Assembly: GCF_019320115.1 (NCBI RefSeq)
Contig: NC_089587.1
Coordinates: 81,446,162 to 81,510,161 of the forward strand
DNA from: Miscanthus floridulus
Lineage: Eukaryota; Streptophyta; Magnoliopsida; Poales; Poaceae
DNA: 64,000 nt
Reading direction: 5' to 3'
In this document: piece by piece, positions 45,601 to 56,133 of the stretch
Position numbering within the stretch: position 1 is the first letter of the stretch
How the letters are laid out: every line of letters starts with the position of its first letter
Notes under the pieces: generated by a model
The model's input: the letters and a program-made list of their open reading frames with translations, nothing else
The model's database searches: none
Told to the model about the DNA's origin: nothing
Position numbers and translations under genes: made by a program

Positions 45601-47215
45601 CTAGGTGAACATGATGTGATACCTCGGTGAATAGTCAACCAATCCATACCTAAGATGACATCTAGGTTTGTGGAAGGTAACAGGGTTAGGTTGGCTTTAA
45701 AGATAAGACCCTCAATGGTAAGACTCACTCCCTTACAGATGTGGGTGCATTTTAGGTCTCCTAAAGGTGAGCTGGTGATTATGGGCTTTCCACGTGGGGT
45801 TACAGGTAAGTCATGCTCTCGTGCAAACTTGGATGATATGTAAGAACAAGTTGCTCTAGAGTCAAATAGAACTGATGCAGTATTGCCATGAACTAAAAAC
45901 ATACCATACACTACGTCAGGGGTAGCCTATGCTTCCTCGGCATCCAGATGGTTGAGACATCCTCAGGTAGCAGATCCCTTGAACTGAGACTTCTGAGCAG
46001 CTAAGTTCTGTGGGCACTCAGTGGCTTTGTGACCTGGTTGGCCACAAGCGAAGCAGGTGAAAGGCGTACTGCCTGTAGGGGTTGGCGCGGGTGCCTTCCA
46101 GTTTCCAGTGCTTGGTGCAGGGCGGTTTTGTGATGGGCGTTCATTCGCTGAGTGGGGACAGTTGAAATGGTCCTAAGTGTTGCGGTCCTGAGCATAACGG
46201 TCCTAGGTGTAACGATCCTGAGCAGGGCGGAAGTATTTGGTGGTGTAGCCTCCACTACCCCTACTCGATCCAGGGTTGTCATCCCTGTTGTGGCGAGAGC
46301 GTTCCCTAGGTGGTGCATCTCTGTGGAACCTCTTATGATCCCAGCCACGGAGGGACTCCTTAGGCTTACGCTTGCTCTCCTTGTACTCTTCTCTAGCTTC
46401 AGCACGGTGCTTCTCAATCTGGATGTAGTGATCCACCAAAGCACGCAGCGTGTTACTCTCAAAACCGCCAAACTTTAGCTTGATGTGCGGGTTAAGTCCC
46501 TTACGGTAATAGTACAGCTTTTCCTTCTCAGAGTTCATGACATAGGAAGGTGCATAGCGAAGAAGATTAGTGAAATGAGTAGTGTACTCAGTCACCCTGT
46601 CCTTTCCCATCTTGATGTTGTGGAACTCCTCAGCTTTGGCCTCCATAATACCCTTGGGAACGTGATACTCGATGAATGCTTCGGCAAACTCATCCCATGA
46701 GATGTTTGCAGGGTCCTCATGGGAATCACTAAAACTGTCCCACCAGGCACGTGCTGCACCTATGAGCTGGTGTGTGGTAGCTCCGACACACTCATCGTTA
46801 GTGAAAGTAGTGAGGTCAAGCTTCTTCTCCATCTCCTTGAGCCAGTCGTCGGCTACAAGCGGGTCAGGGTCGGTGCCATCATAGGTGGGTGGCCTTAGCT
46901 TTAGGAATCCTTCCAGCTTCCTTTGGAAGTCATTCTGCTGACCTCCCTGATGATAGTTTGCTCCATTAATAAGAGCTACAAGAAGTTGGGTTTGTTGTGC
47001 CATCACTTCTGCCAGGTTTGGTGGTGGTGGTGGTGGTGGAATATTCTCCTCAGGCGGCAGGGTATTCTCTAGGTTAAAGGGTATCCCTCCACATTCACGG
47101 CCACGGCCACGGCCACAGCCATGATTGTTGCCACCACGCCCCCATTTGGTTCGACTGGTTCAGGGGTGGGAGCACATCCACGGTTCATTAGGCGATTAGA
47201 TCGGTGGTTCAGCAT
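42638..47215 (-). pseudogene. Degenerate gag-pol of the Tekay-like element
   Basis: Gag starts near 47215 with a Gly/Arg-rich and Pro-rich N-terminus (one frame change). Its core is at 47006..46203 (PTYDGTDPDPLVADDWL, ARAWWDSF). The CCHC knuckle CFACGQPGHKATEC is at 46055-46014. The protease site near 45860 reads LFDSRATCS, so the Gly of D-S-G is Arg. Reverse transcriptase has [11 protein letters not shown] and FIDDILIY (about 44890-44915). RNase H has [15 protein letters not shown] and [16 protein letters not shown]. Integrase has the HHCC region, VSDHGPQF (43440) and YNNSYQASIKMSPFEALYG. The end is GPYKICKRVGKLAYKLELL and a chromodomain split by a solo LTR. Stops are mostly TAG at Gln and TGA at Arg positions. 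Confidence 0.85.
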
Positions 47216-47540
47216 CTACAACACGGATCATAGGAATTTTAGTGTTTGTGCCATAAGCGCTTATAATTCAGTATGATTACATGATTTTGACAATTTAAAG
47301 GAAAAACATTTATACTATCCAACACTCATTACAAAGCAGCAATAAGATCCATAAGATGCAATAATATCCAAAACATTCATTACATAGGTTTTATTACATA
47401 GCATCATCTCCAGTAGCTACACTTGGAGACCCGTGAGAATTGTACTATGCAAAGTGTCTCATGATACATCTCATAAGGGGTACATCACGGGGTACAACTT
47501 ATGGAAGCCACTGACATGACTCATGACCACATAGGGTCAT

Positions 47541-48770
47541 CTACTCTAACTCGTCCACCACAGCTGGGATACGACTATTCTCGATCTCGATCTTCTCGTC
47601 AAACTTGTGAAGTCAGGACACGTACTTCAAGGCCTCAGTGAGCTCCTCAGTAGGGTTGGCTCTAGGTAGGGTAGGGCAGGCATCTAGGTTGAGGCGAGTC
47701 GGGGCTAACTCAAACTCCTCTACCCTAGGCTTCGTCTTGCTATGAATCTCCTTGGGTAGCTGGTCCCACATACCCTTCATCTCCCTGAGGCACTTCCTAT
47801 CAGACTTCTGCCAAGCCTACCATGTCCTCTCACACTTGTCCTGTAGGTACTCATTCTGCCTGAGTGCCTCAATTAGGTGACCCTGGTTGCGAACAGCCTT
47901 CTTCCTGAACTCCTCTAGATCTTGGGTCATGGTCTTGTTCCGAGATTGGATTTTCAGCATATCAATCCCCTTTGACCTTTCTCTGTCTCCTCTATGGTTG
48001 AACTCGACCTTCTTGTCACCTAACTCTCTCTACAACTCCAAGACCTTGTTGTTGAGGTAGTAGTTCCTATTGCCTAGGTTGGTGGCTTTGTCCTATAAGT
48101 CTGTGACCTTGGTTCTATGGACTTCTTCACGATGGTTGAGCTCATCCTGTAGCTTGGCAACTGTCTCAAGTAGACTAGCTCGCTCCTGTGCTTCCTGTGA
48201 GTCTCGCTCCTGGTACTCCCACAAAAGGGCTTGGTCCTGACGTCTCCTCTGCTCTAGCTGGGTCACGTACCTATCCTACTCTAGTAGGTAGATAGCTGAG
48301 ACACAGAGGCATATATCCTTCTCGGCAAGGATAACTCTGCCGGCTGTGAAACTCTGCTCACTAGGGGTAAGGCTGAGATCGAGGGCCTAGGGGAGTAGAT
48401 GAAACTCTATCGTCTTTAGGTCCTCATAGTGGTCCCTCATCACCCTGCGATGTGCCTTGTGTGAGATAGCTTGCAGTCCCTCCTCGACTGTGGCCTCTAT
48501 CGTCATCTTGGTGAAAGCTGGGACAGAAGGTAAGGTAGCACTAGCTAGGAACTCGACTGAGGTGACAATCGATCCTTCGATTCCTCCTTCCTGAGCTGGC
48601 TTCCCGGTGCAGGTGACCTCGATAAGCTCATTGGGAACTCCTAACGTGATGAGAATTTGGCAGAGGGTCTATGCAAAACCCCCGAGCTCACGTAGGTTGA
48701 AGGTAAGCTTGGCATGGTCCAGAGGTAGCGGTCCTAGAGGTGGCCAGCCGATGTTCATTGCCATCTGCAT
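47541..48770 (-). pseudogene. Extra coiled-coil ORF between 5' LTR and gag of the Tekay-like element
   Basis: Starting at ATG 48770 a single minus frame of 409 codons runs without frameshift to a stop at 47541, broken only by seven TAG codons. It begins MQMAMNIGWPPLGPLPLDHA and KLTFNLRELGG, has a region with EGLQAISHKAHRRVMRDHYED, and then a long heptad-rich stretch (LLETVAKLQDELNHREEVH, NYYLNNKVLEL, LEEFRKKAVRNQGHLIEALR) typical of a coiled coil. It ends IPAVVDELE. It is in the sense orientation, in a leader of 1.7 kb where most gypsy elements have only a short leader. The related element at 56134 has a leader of about 0.44 kb and no such ORF. Function unknown. Conservation of one frame over 1.2 kb argues that it was once translated. 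Confidence 0.6.
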
Positions 48771-48910
48771 GTTTTAAGGAACAGGTGTTAGCAGGTCGAT
48801 AATAGATAAGCCTTGCATAAAAGTAAATGCAGGGTCGGTATATAATAGAAAGAAGGGTTGTTCACGTCCTATTCTATCGTCCATTTCTGAGGGTTTCATC
48901 CTATGGTAAA

Positions 48911-48924
48911 GTTTGGCTCTAATA
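48911..48924 (-). promoter_or_regulatory. Methionine-type primer binding site of the Tekay-like element
   Basis: Minus strand TTGGTATTAGAGCC a few bases inside the LTR edge, matching TGGTATCAGAGC (initiator Met tRNA) with one C-to-T change. Confidence 0.75.
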
Positions 48925-48929
48925 CCAAT

Positions 48930-51900
48930 TAAAACGACCTGATTTCCACGAAGGGAAATCCATGGAGTCAAAGTGTAATAAGACCGTTGTAGATCATATT
49001 ACCCAAATTTCTAGTCAAATACCACATCCATACAATGATAATATCAGAGTACAAATAGTGCAAAATTACATAATTTATTATATCGCCGCATTGGCGGAAT
49101 CAAAAGTAGCATTCATTCAGAACAGCTTGAAGATAAGATCGCCAAACTTGAGCATAGGCACGAACCCCTCAACCGTCAAACTCCTTGAAGCTATACTCCT
49201 CAGCAGAACCTGTGTGCCAAAATTTATCAGTGCGATTTGTACTGGCCACTCCCACCCTATGAGCATTGCTTTGTGGGAATTGGATGCAAGTTGGATATAA
49301 TCAAAAGGAACCTATAAGGCTAGGGTTTCCTATGCAATAGCATAATAGTTGGTCAAGTTTTAACACCATTCCCCCACACATTCCACCTCATTCCCTTTCT
49401 AGAGCTAGGTTTTGATCCTAGGATTGATATACCACTGTCTCCACACCATCACCAAATCACAACCATACCATCACTCAGTCGACAGGCCAACTGCCTCTTG
49501 GCACTGTCTCAAGGCCCGTAGCCCCTGGCTACGTCTAACACTCTCTCATGGGGGAAGAAAAGAAGGACCCATCTCACTATCTAGTTTAAGCAAAACCCAG
49601 GAAAGGTCCATAGCCGACCAGTTGGCACATGTATCGATCGATCAACCATACACTCTACAGAGGTTTTACATAACCACAAGATCTGCCTTCCTCGCTGACC
49701 ATCATCAACTGGGCTGATTCCAGTCGCTTGCTAGCCTAGGATAATGCCACTCTACCATTTAGCCCTGGTACACCCCAAGTCTAGTCTGGGGTGGCTGAAA
49801 CTGTGAGTCATGAGCCGAGTCCACAAGGTCTCCATGAAGTCTTGGAAGGGTGTGGGGGAAATCCTCCGTGCCCTATACCTCCTTACACTGTCCACTATCA
49901 ACCTAGCAGTAGTGGCAATATCCTACCAAGTAGTCCGGCCGTCCCGCACCATATAGGGTGAGTGGTACGTAAGGCTTCCCAGTGAATCTGAGTACTAGTA
50001 AGTCCTTAGGGATGACCAAGCCAGAATGTCTTCATCAGGGTTTCCATTTGTCATGCCACCATAGCACCTCCACCCTAGGCTCCTCCCATCATAGGTTCAC
50101 ACCTAGAACCACCTCATATACCATTTACCCACCACATGTATCCATTTCTAGGGGTGCCTAGGTAGCACCACATGGCAAGACTTGCCCTAGGCTCGTCATG
50201 TACTCCAACTTGGTCGACACAACCCTCACCCTCCACACACCCAAGTCACACACACAGCACTCTCCCCATAGTCCAGATAACACCAGTTTCCACCATGCAT
50301 GTAGTATAAGCATAGTAGAAGTATAAGTAATGAAATATATAGCAGTAAACGTGTGTCTAGCCTAATAGCAGGGTATGCAGGGGTAAGGTTGCGTTAAGGT
50401 AATGGCCTATAAGTAAGCATACTACCATACAAGTCCTATCATAGTGTGATTGTAGCAGCAAAGTAAAGCAATAGCAGTTCTATATTATTCATGCGTAATA
50501 GGTGCTACAAGATTGGGTGGGATGTGGCACCTTCAGTGTAGTCATCTCTATTCTCCTCATGGTACTCATGATCCTCGTCCGTCTGGTTCTCCTCCGATTC
50601 TACAACGATCGTATTATAGTCACGTTAGCGATGTCTATAGAATACCACAAAAAAGCAATGAAAATTCAAAAGAGCCAAATGCACTCAAACATGGGTTCAT
50701 TGCATAAAGCTCATTTTTAGATGAATTTTGGTCCTAGTTTCGTATTTTTCTAAGGTCGTATGAATTAGTTATGAATTTCCGAAGTTTAATTCCTCTCTGA
50801 AAATGGAAAAAGGCTGAATTAATCCTGGGCTGACATGTGTCACGCTGTCGCTGGTCCATGTGGCATGCTGATGTCAGCATGACATCATCGGCTCAGCTCT
50901 GAGCTAATAAGTGGGGTCCTGGTGATGTCAGCATGACGTCATCAACGTCATCGTTCTGACAGGTGGGGCTAGGGTTTCTTGGGTCACTGACCTGTGGGTC
51001 CGGTCAGAGTCAACGTCAAATCAATGGGTGAGTCAACGGTCAATGGGTCAGGGCCACTGATGTGTGGGGCCAGGGTTGCTGACGTTAGTCGATGACGTCA
51101 TCATGACATCACCTTGGTTGTGTTGTTACTAACAGGTGGGTCCCACGTGACATTGTCATGACATCAGCATGACATCACTCACCGACGAGTGGGTCTAGAG
51201 TCCCTGTGACATTGACATGTGGGGCTAGGTCAACTATCAACGTTGACTGGTCAACGGTCAACGCGGACCGGGTTCGAACTGGGTCGGTTGGGTCTAGATT
51301 TGGGCCGAGCTGGCCTGGACACGTGGCAAGCTATGGCGCTGCCACGTCGTAGCCATGGGCTCCCACTAGACTTCATCTACCGTTCGGCCCACACTATGTG
51401 GCCCACGGTGGACTCACGTTCACGGTCCATGGACCGTTGGCTGGTCTTCGGTGGACCGAGTCCACCCTTCTTCCCTCTAGCACGGTCCATGTGCACCAGG
51501 TGCAGGCGCGTGCGGCTGGCGGGGGAGCTCTCTGCTTCCATCCCTAGCGTGCTCCCGTCGGTGGTGTGCTCACCGGTGTGATCCTACGGTGGCACTGGCG
51601 TCCAATTAAGGTGGGGAAAAGCTTCCCTAGGCCATGGCGAACACGATGGTGGGGTCTAGGTGGCGGCCGGGGCTTTCTAGTGCGTTGGCCGCGGTGGTCG
51701 GTGGCTTGGTCGTGGCGGTGCTCGTCGACGGGGCAGCCAGGGGCTGTTCCAAGGGTTTTGGTGCCCTGTTCCCATTCAGACTGCTAGCGAGCGACCAGAA
51801 CAAGTGACGACGGCGACCTTTGGGCGCGGCGGAGTCCGCACACGATGATGGTGCATGGCGGAACTCCGGCCGAGGTCCGATGCTCGTGGCCGAGGCACTA

Positions 51901-53297
51901 TGGTCGGCTAACAGGGTCTCAGGCTACGCGGCTACCCTCCAGGCATCCTAGTGGTGCTACGGCTGCGTCCTAGTCCGGTGAGGTGGTCGGGTGCGCTAGC
52001 GGTGGCCACACCATGACGGCGGCGTCGGGAGCGCGGCGTGCGCATGCTCTGCTATGGCATCCATGGGGCTAAGAGGAGTCTCAACAACGAGGGCTCACCA
52101 TTGGTGTCAAAGGTGATAGGATGGCAGTGCAGTGGAGGGTCGTGGCCATGAAGATGGAGGCAGTGCAGTGCCGACCCGCGACCGTGATGAAGGCGATGGC
52201 GTCCTCTTCGACTCTGACGACTTTGGCAACACGCGGGTGGCTCCATTCCTCCTCCCTCGAACTCCTTCTCGGCCCTCTACTCTTGGTGCGGTGTGGCTGC
52301 TGGGCCACCAAGCGGTGGTGGTGGCTAAGGGATTCCCAAGGGCTCTGGGCGTGGCTTTATAGCCAAGCTCCATGCCTCCAATGGCGATCGGCATCGTGCG
52401 GTGGAAAGGCATGCGTTGCATCCGATGGTGGCACGAGGTTGCATGAGCGCGGCGCAAGGGAGAGCAAGGCCATGCCCCGGGCATGACCCCCTGGCCCGCT
52501 CCTACCAACGCTGTCGACCTCCGCTCGTGCGGCCAGTTGAGACGTGGGCACGAGGAAGATGAATAGGAAAGCCGACAGGTGGGGCTAGGCGGGTAGTGGG
52601 AGCAAGCGAGCGAAGAGGCATGCGGGCGTGAGCAGCGCGCTAGGCTACTTGCTGGGCTGGCCATGTGAGTTGGGCCGGCCTGCTGCTGCGCGGGCTAGCG
52701 GGGCTGGCCGGCTACTACGCACTGGCGGGCCGAGCAGGCCGAGCCAGCTGCGGGCCTTCTTTCCTTCTTTTCCTTTTTCTGTTTTATTTTTCTTCTCCTT
52801 TGTTTGAATTCAAATTTGGTTTGAATTTGAATTCACATTTGGTGTACCTTATTCATTGGAGTTTTTAGATATGAGGCCCACAACATTCTTTTATATATAT
52901 ATTAGGAATTTATTTAGCTATCTTGTATAACAAAAATAAGTGTAGTTTTGTTATACAAAAATGGAAATGGTTTTCTCTTTATACATTTATTCTTTGGTTT
53001 GAGTAATAATTACTTTATGGTTTATTTCTTTAAGGGAGTTGTTAGGCATTACATAAAACAAATGAAAATCCAAATCACCATGTGAGTTAACAATGTATGC
53101 TATGCTTCATTTGTCGGTATTTAAATAAACATGATTAACATATGGCATGCCATGCTTATGTGTTGACTAGGGTTGGGGTTGGACCTAATGCATCTCTTAG
53201 GTTGGGTTTCTATACATGACACTCATCAACACATGGGAGTTTTTAAGAAAAATTTTGTAGTTGGTATTTTTGGTGTATGGATTTTTGGGTTGTTACA
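48930..53297 (-). repeat. 5' LTR (in element orientation) of the Tekay-like element
   Basis: 4368 bp, paired with 36363-40723. It ends GGGTTGTTACA on the plus strand. Confidence 0.85.
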
Positions 53298-53784
53298 AGA
53301 TGTGGACTATAGAGGATTCAATGAGGCTATAAGAGTCACCCTCGTGAGCTATCACTGATCTGGAATGTATGGTACATCTAAGAGTAACTATTGGTATAAA
53401 TTAATGTACACAGAATAATCTGCAAGCATACAGATATTATACTGTTGTAGCAATTCACCAAGAGTAACACAGTTTTATATCGAACCCAAAGGAACGAAGG
53501 TGAGAGTAACTAATTTAAACTTAACCAAACTTCACAATCAAGGCTAGATAATAGGAGCATAGAGGAGACTGCTAAGGTCTTCTAGTTCTAACTTCAGTAA
53601 GCTTTGTCTTTTATTATTCAATTCTAGGGATATTACTAGAGGAAACATAGGCAGAGTATGTTTTTTATAGTAACAAAGTCCTGCTAGGCCTACTAACGGG
53701 AGGTGGACTACAAAGGATTCAACGAGGATATAAGAGTCACCCTCACGAGCTACCATCGATCCGGAAAATATGGTACATCCACGA
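53298..53784. repeat. Repeat-derived sequence with two copies of a 90-bp coding-like block
   Basis: GTGGACTA.A.AGGATTCAA at 53303 and again at 53703 is followed in both by ATAAGAGTCACCCTC and TATGGTACATC, then AGAGTAACT or CGAGTAACT. In frame both read VDY.GFNE.IRVTL. The sequences after the block differ. Probably pieces of an LTR-type repeat. Confidence 0.45.
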
Positions 53785-55435
53785 GTAACTAAGTCTAAGC
53801 ACCACGCTTACACTATGAATACTACTTTAACCCAGGAGCTACAAAGATTAAAGTACTCAAAAAAGAGTGACAAACCTGAAGAATAATATGAACAAGATAC
53901 TTACTTGAATTAGAAGTCAATTACTAGAGAAATCTTAGAAGTAAGCTCTAGAAGAACTTAATTCCACCAGGGTACAAGCCATAGAGAGAGCACCGACAGG
54001 CCGAGACTCCTCCAAAACACTTCCCTCTCACTCTATCTTACTATCTCTAATACAAAACTAGATCCTATAAAGGACTAATCTTCTCTTAATTGCTAGCCCT
54101 GATCCTAGGGGACATATGAATTGGGGTTTCTGGCTTCTTAGCTCTTAGGATCAAATGAGGCATGCCTTAAGGGGGGTGCAAGCAGGTATATATAGCCCAG
54201 AGCATCAATCCTCGGTCCTTGGATCAAACTAACTTAAAATAATAGCTGAGATGTATCCTAGGAGGTGGTGGAGAACCGACATAACAAAGAGGATGACAGG
54301 TGGGGCCTATAGGGGCTGAGTGGCCTGGCAGTGGGGCCGAGCAGCCCCACATGTTAGTGGGTCGAGCCCAACTTTAGTGGAGAGCCTCCTGTAGTCTTCT
54401 GGAACCTTCCCACGTTGATCCCATGGCGGAATTCCGTGATTTCCTTTGACGAATAGGTCCCCCTTGATGATTTTCTGATTAAATCCTGCTGAAACACAGA
54501 TTCACCAAAACTCATGGAATTTGTCAGTTTAAACCCCAAAGTCTATGTTGGTGATCCATTTTAGCCATTTATGCAAGTTACATTGATGGTTTGTGATGAG
54601 TGTTGACTACCATCAATAGTAACCGAGTCTAAGCACCACACTTACATTATGAATACTACTTTAATCTAGGAATGACAAGGATTAAAGTACTCAAAAAGAG
54701 TCACAAACCTGAAGAACAATATAAATACGTTACTTACTTGAATTAGAAGTTGATTACCAGAGAAATCTTAGAAGCAAGCTCATGAAGAACTTGATTTCAC
54801 CAGGGTACAAGCCGTAGAGAGAGCACCGATAGACCGGTACTTCCTCCAAACTCTTCCCTCACACTCTATCTCTCTATTTCTAATACAAGACTAGATCATA
54901 TGGAGAACTAATCTTCTATTGATAGCGGGCTTTGATCCAGATGAGGAGGATATGAATTAGGGTTTTAGGATGGCTCTGCTGGAGGGGGTACATCGCTGTA
55001 TATATAGGGGGTAGCATCAATTCTAGATCCTCAGATCAAATCAACTTAAAAGGACGACGTAGATGCAATCCTTAAGGCGGTGGAGAACTGACATCATGAG
55101 AAGGGACTGCCTTGTGGGCCCCTTGGGCCGACCGGCCTACAGGTGGCCCCACCTAGCGGTGCCTTGCCCTCTGCCATTGTGTGGTGTCCTCTGGTGTCTT
55201 CGAGAGTGTTTTGGTGCAGGTTTCTTCACGGATAAGTATGATTAGTTCTGACGTTTAGGTCCCCCTTGACGGTTTTCTGAATATACCCTGCTGAAAATAT
55301 AGATTCACCAAAACTTATAGAATTTGTCAGTTTAAACCCCTAGACCTATGTTTGGTGATGGAATTAAATATATATGCAGGTTATATTGATGGTTTATAAT
55401 TAATGTTAATGACCATCAACATTCATCAAATCCGC
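53785..55435 (-). repeat. Tandem pair of diverged 0.83-kb repeats, probably adjacent LTRs
   Basis: AGTCTAAGCACCAC starts at 53792 and 54626, a period of 834 bases, and both copies share AAAGTACTCAAAAA, TTACTTGAATTAGAAGT, CAGGGTACAAGCC and AGATTCACCAAAACT. On the minus strand each starts T(G/A)TTGATGGT. Two complete copies stand head to tail with nothing between them, and divergence is high. The origin as LTRs is inference from the TG-like start. Confidence 0.6.
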
Positions 55436-56133
55436 AAGCCACGTGCGTGGTCATATACGTAGACAAAAATTTGTGACCCCCGTGCAATGTACGGGCATCT
55501 ATCTAGTTACAATAAAGAAGTGTCACACCTACCTAAACAAGTATTTGACACACACCAATAAGGCTAAGAGAATCTTGTCAAATCTTTTTAAGACATTGAC
55601 ATGTGAGTATAGCTAATACTCTCTAATTCCAAATTGTAAGGTCTTTTGACTTTTCTAGATATATTTCTATAATATGTATCTAGACCTAGGACATGTTTGC
55701 ATACCATGGGCTAATTGTTAACTAGCTAATTTTATCTCAAATTAGCTCTACTATATCCAAATAAGAGGGCTAAAGGTGGGCCAATTATTTAGCCAAGTCT
55801 CTAACTAGTTGTTAGCCAACTAGTTTAAAAATAGGCCGCAAGTTGTACTATGATATAATGTGCACCGGATTTTGGCCACCGGAGCAGCCCACCGCGCTAT
55901 GCTACCAGAGAGGTTGAAAAGTATGCGAGTTAGGCTTAAAGCCCACTTGACATGTCTAGTGTTAGGGCTGATGTCCACACCATACATGGTTAGTGTTTGT
56001 GTGTTGTGAGCACCAGGTGGTCAGACCGTTGGGGTTCCAAGTGGGAGCGCCAGGTCACACCACTGAACAGTCGGGCCGGTTTTGTATCAGGAGCTATTGG
56101 AGTTGTTTTGACCATTGCCCCAGCTGGGTAGTG
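55436..56133. other. Decayed repeat spacer with a Stowaway-like fragment
   Basis: 55617-55690 resembles half of a Stowaway MITE (ACTCTCTAATTCCAAATTGTAAG, TCTAGATATAT). 55691-55845 has MITE-like GGGCTAATTGTTAACTAG and the inverse-like CTAACTAGTTGTTAGCC. No gene recognised. Confidence 0.4.

Larger units (their letters stand above)
36363..53297 (-). mobile_element. Tekay/Del-like Ty3/gypsy chromovirus, 16.9 kb, minus orientation, with nested solo LTR
   Basis: Two long direct repeats of 4361 and 4368 bp (36363-40723 and 48930-53297) start T(G/A)AAACGACC and end GGTTGTTACA on the plus strand. Read in element orientation they are LTRs starting TGTAACAACCC. Next to the right LTR lies a methionine-type primer site (minus strand, 48911-48924), and next to the left LTR a purine tract. 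The 8.2-kb interior has, in minus order, a leader with an extra ORF, gag, protease, reverse transcriptase, RNase H, integrase and a chromodomain. The chromodomain and the large LTRs point to the Tekay/Del clade. Target sites GGAGG and AGATG match only at 3 of 5. Numerous in-frame stops make it non-autonomous. Confidence 0.85.
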
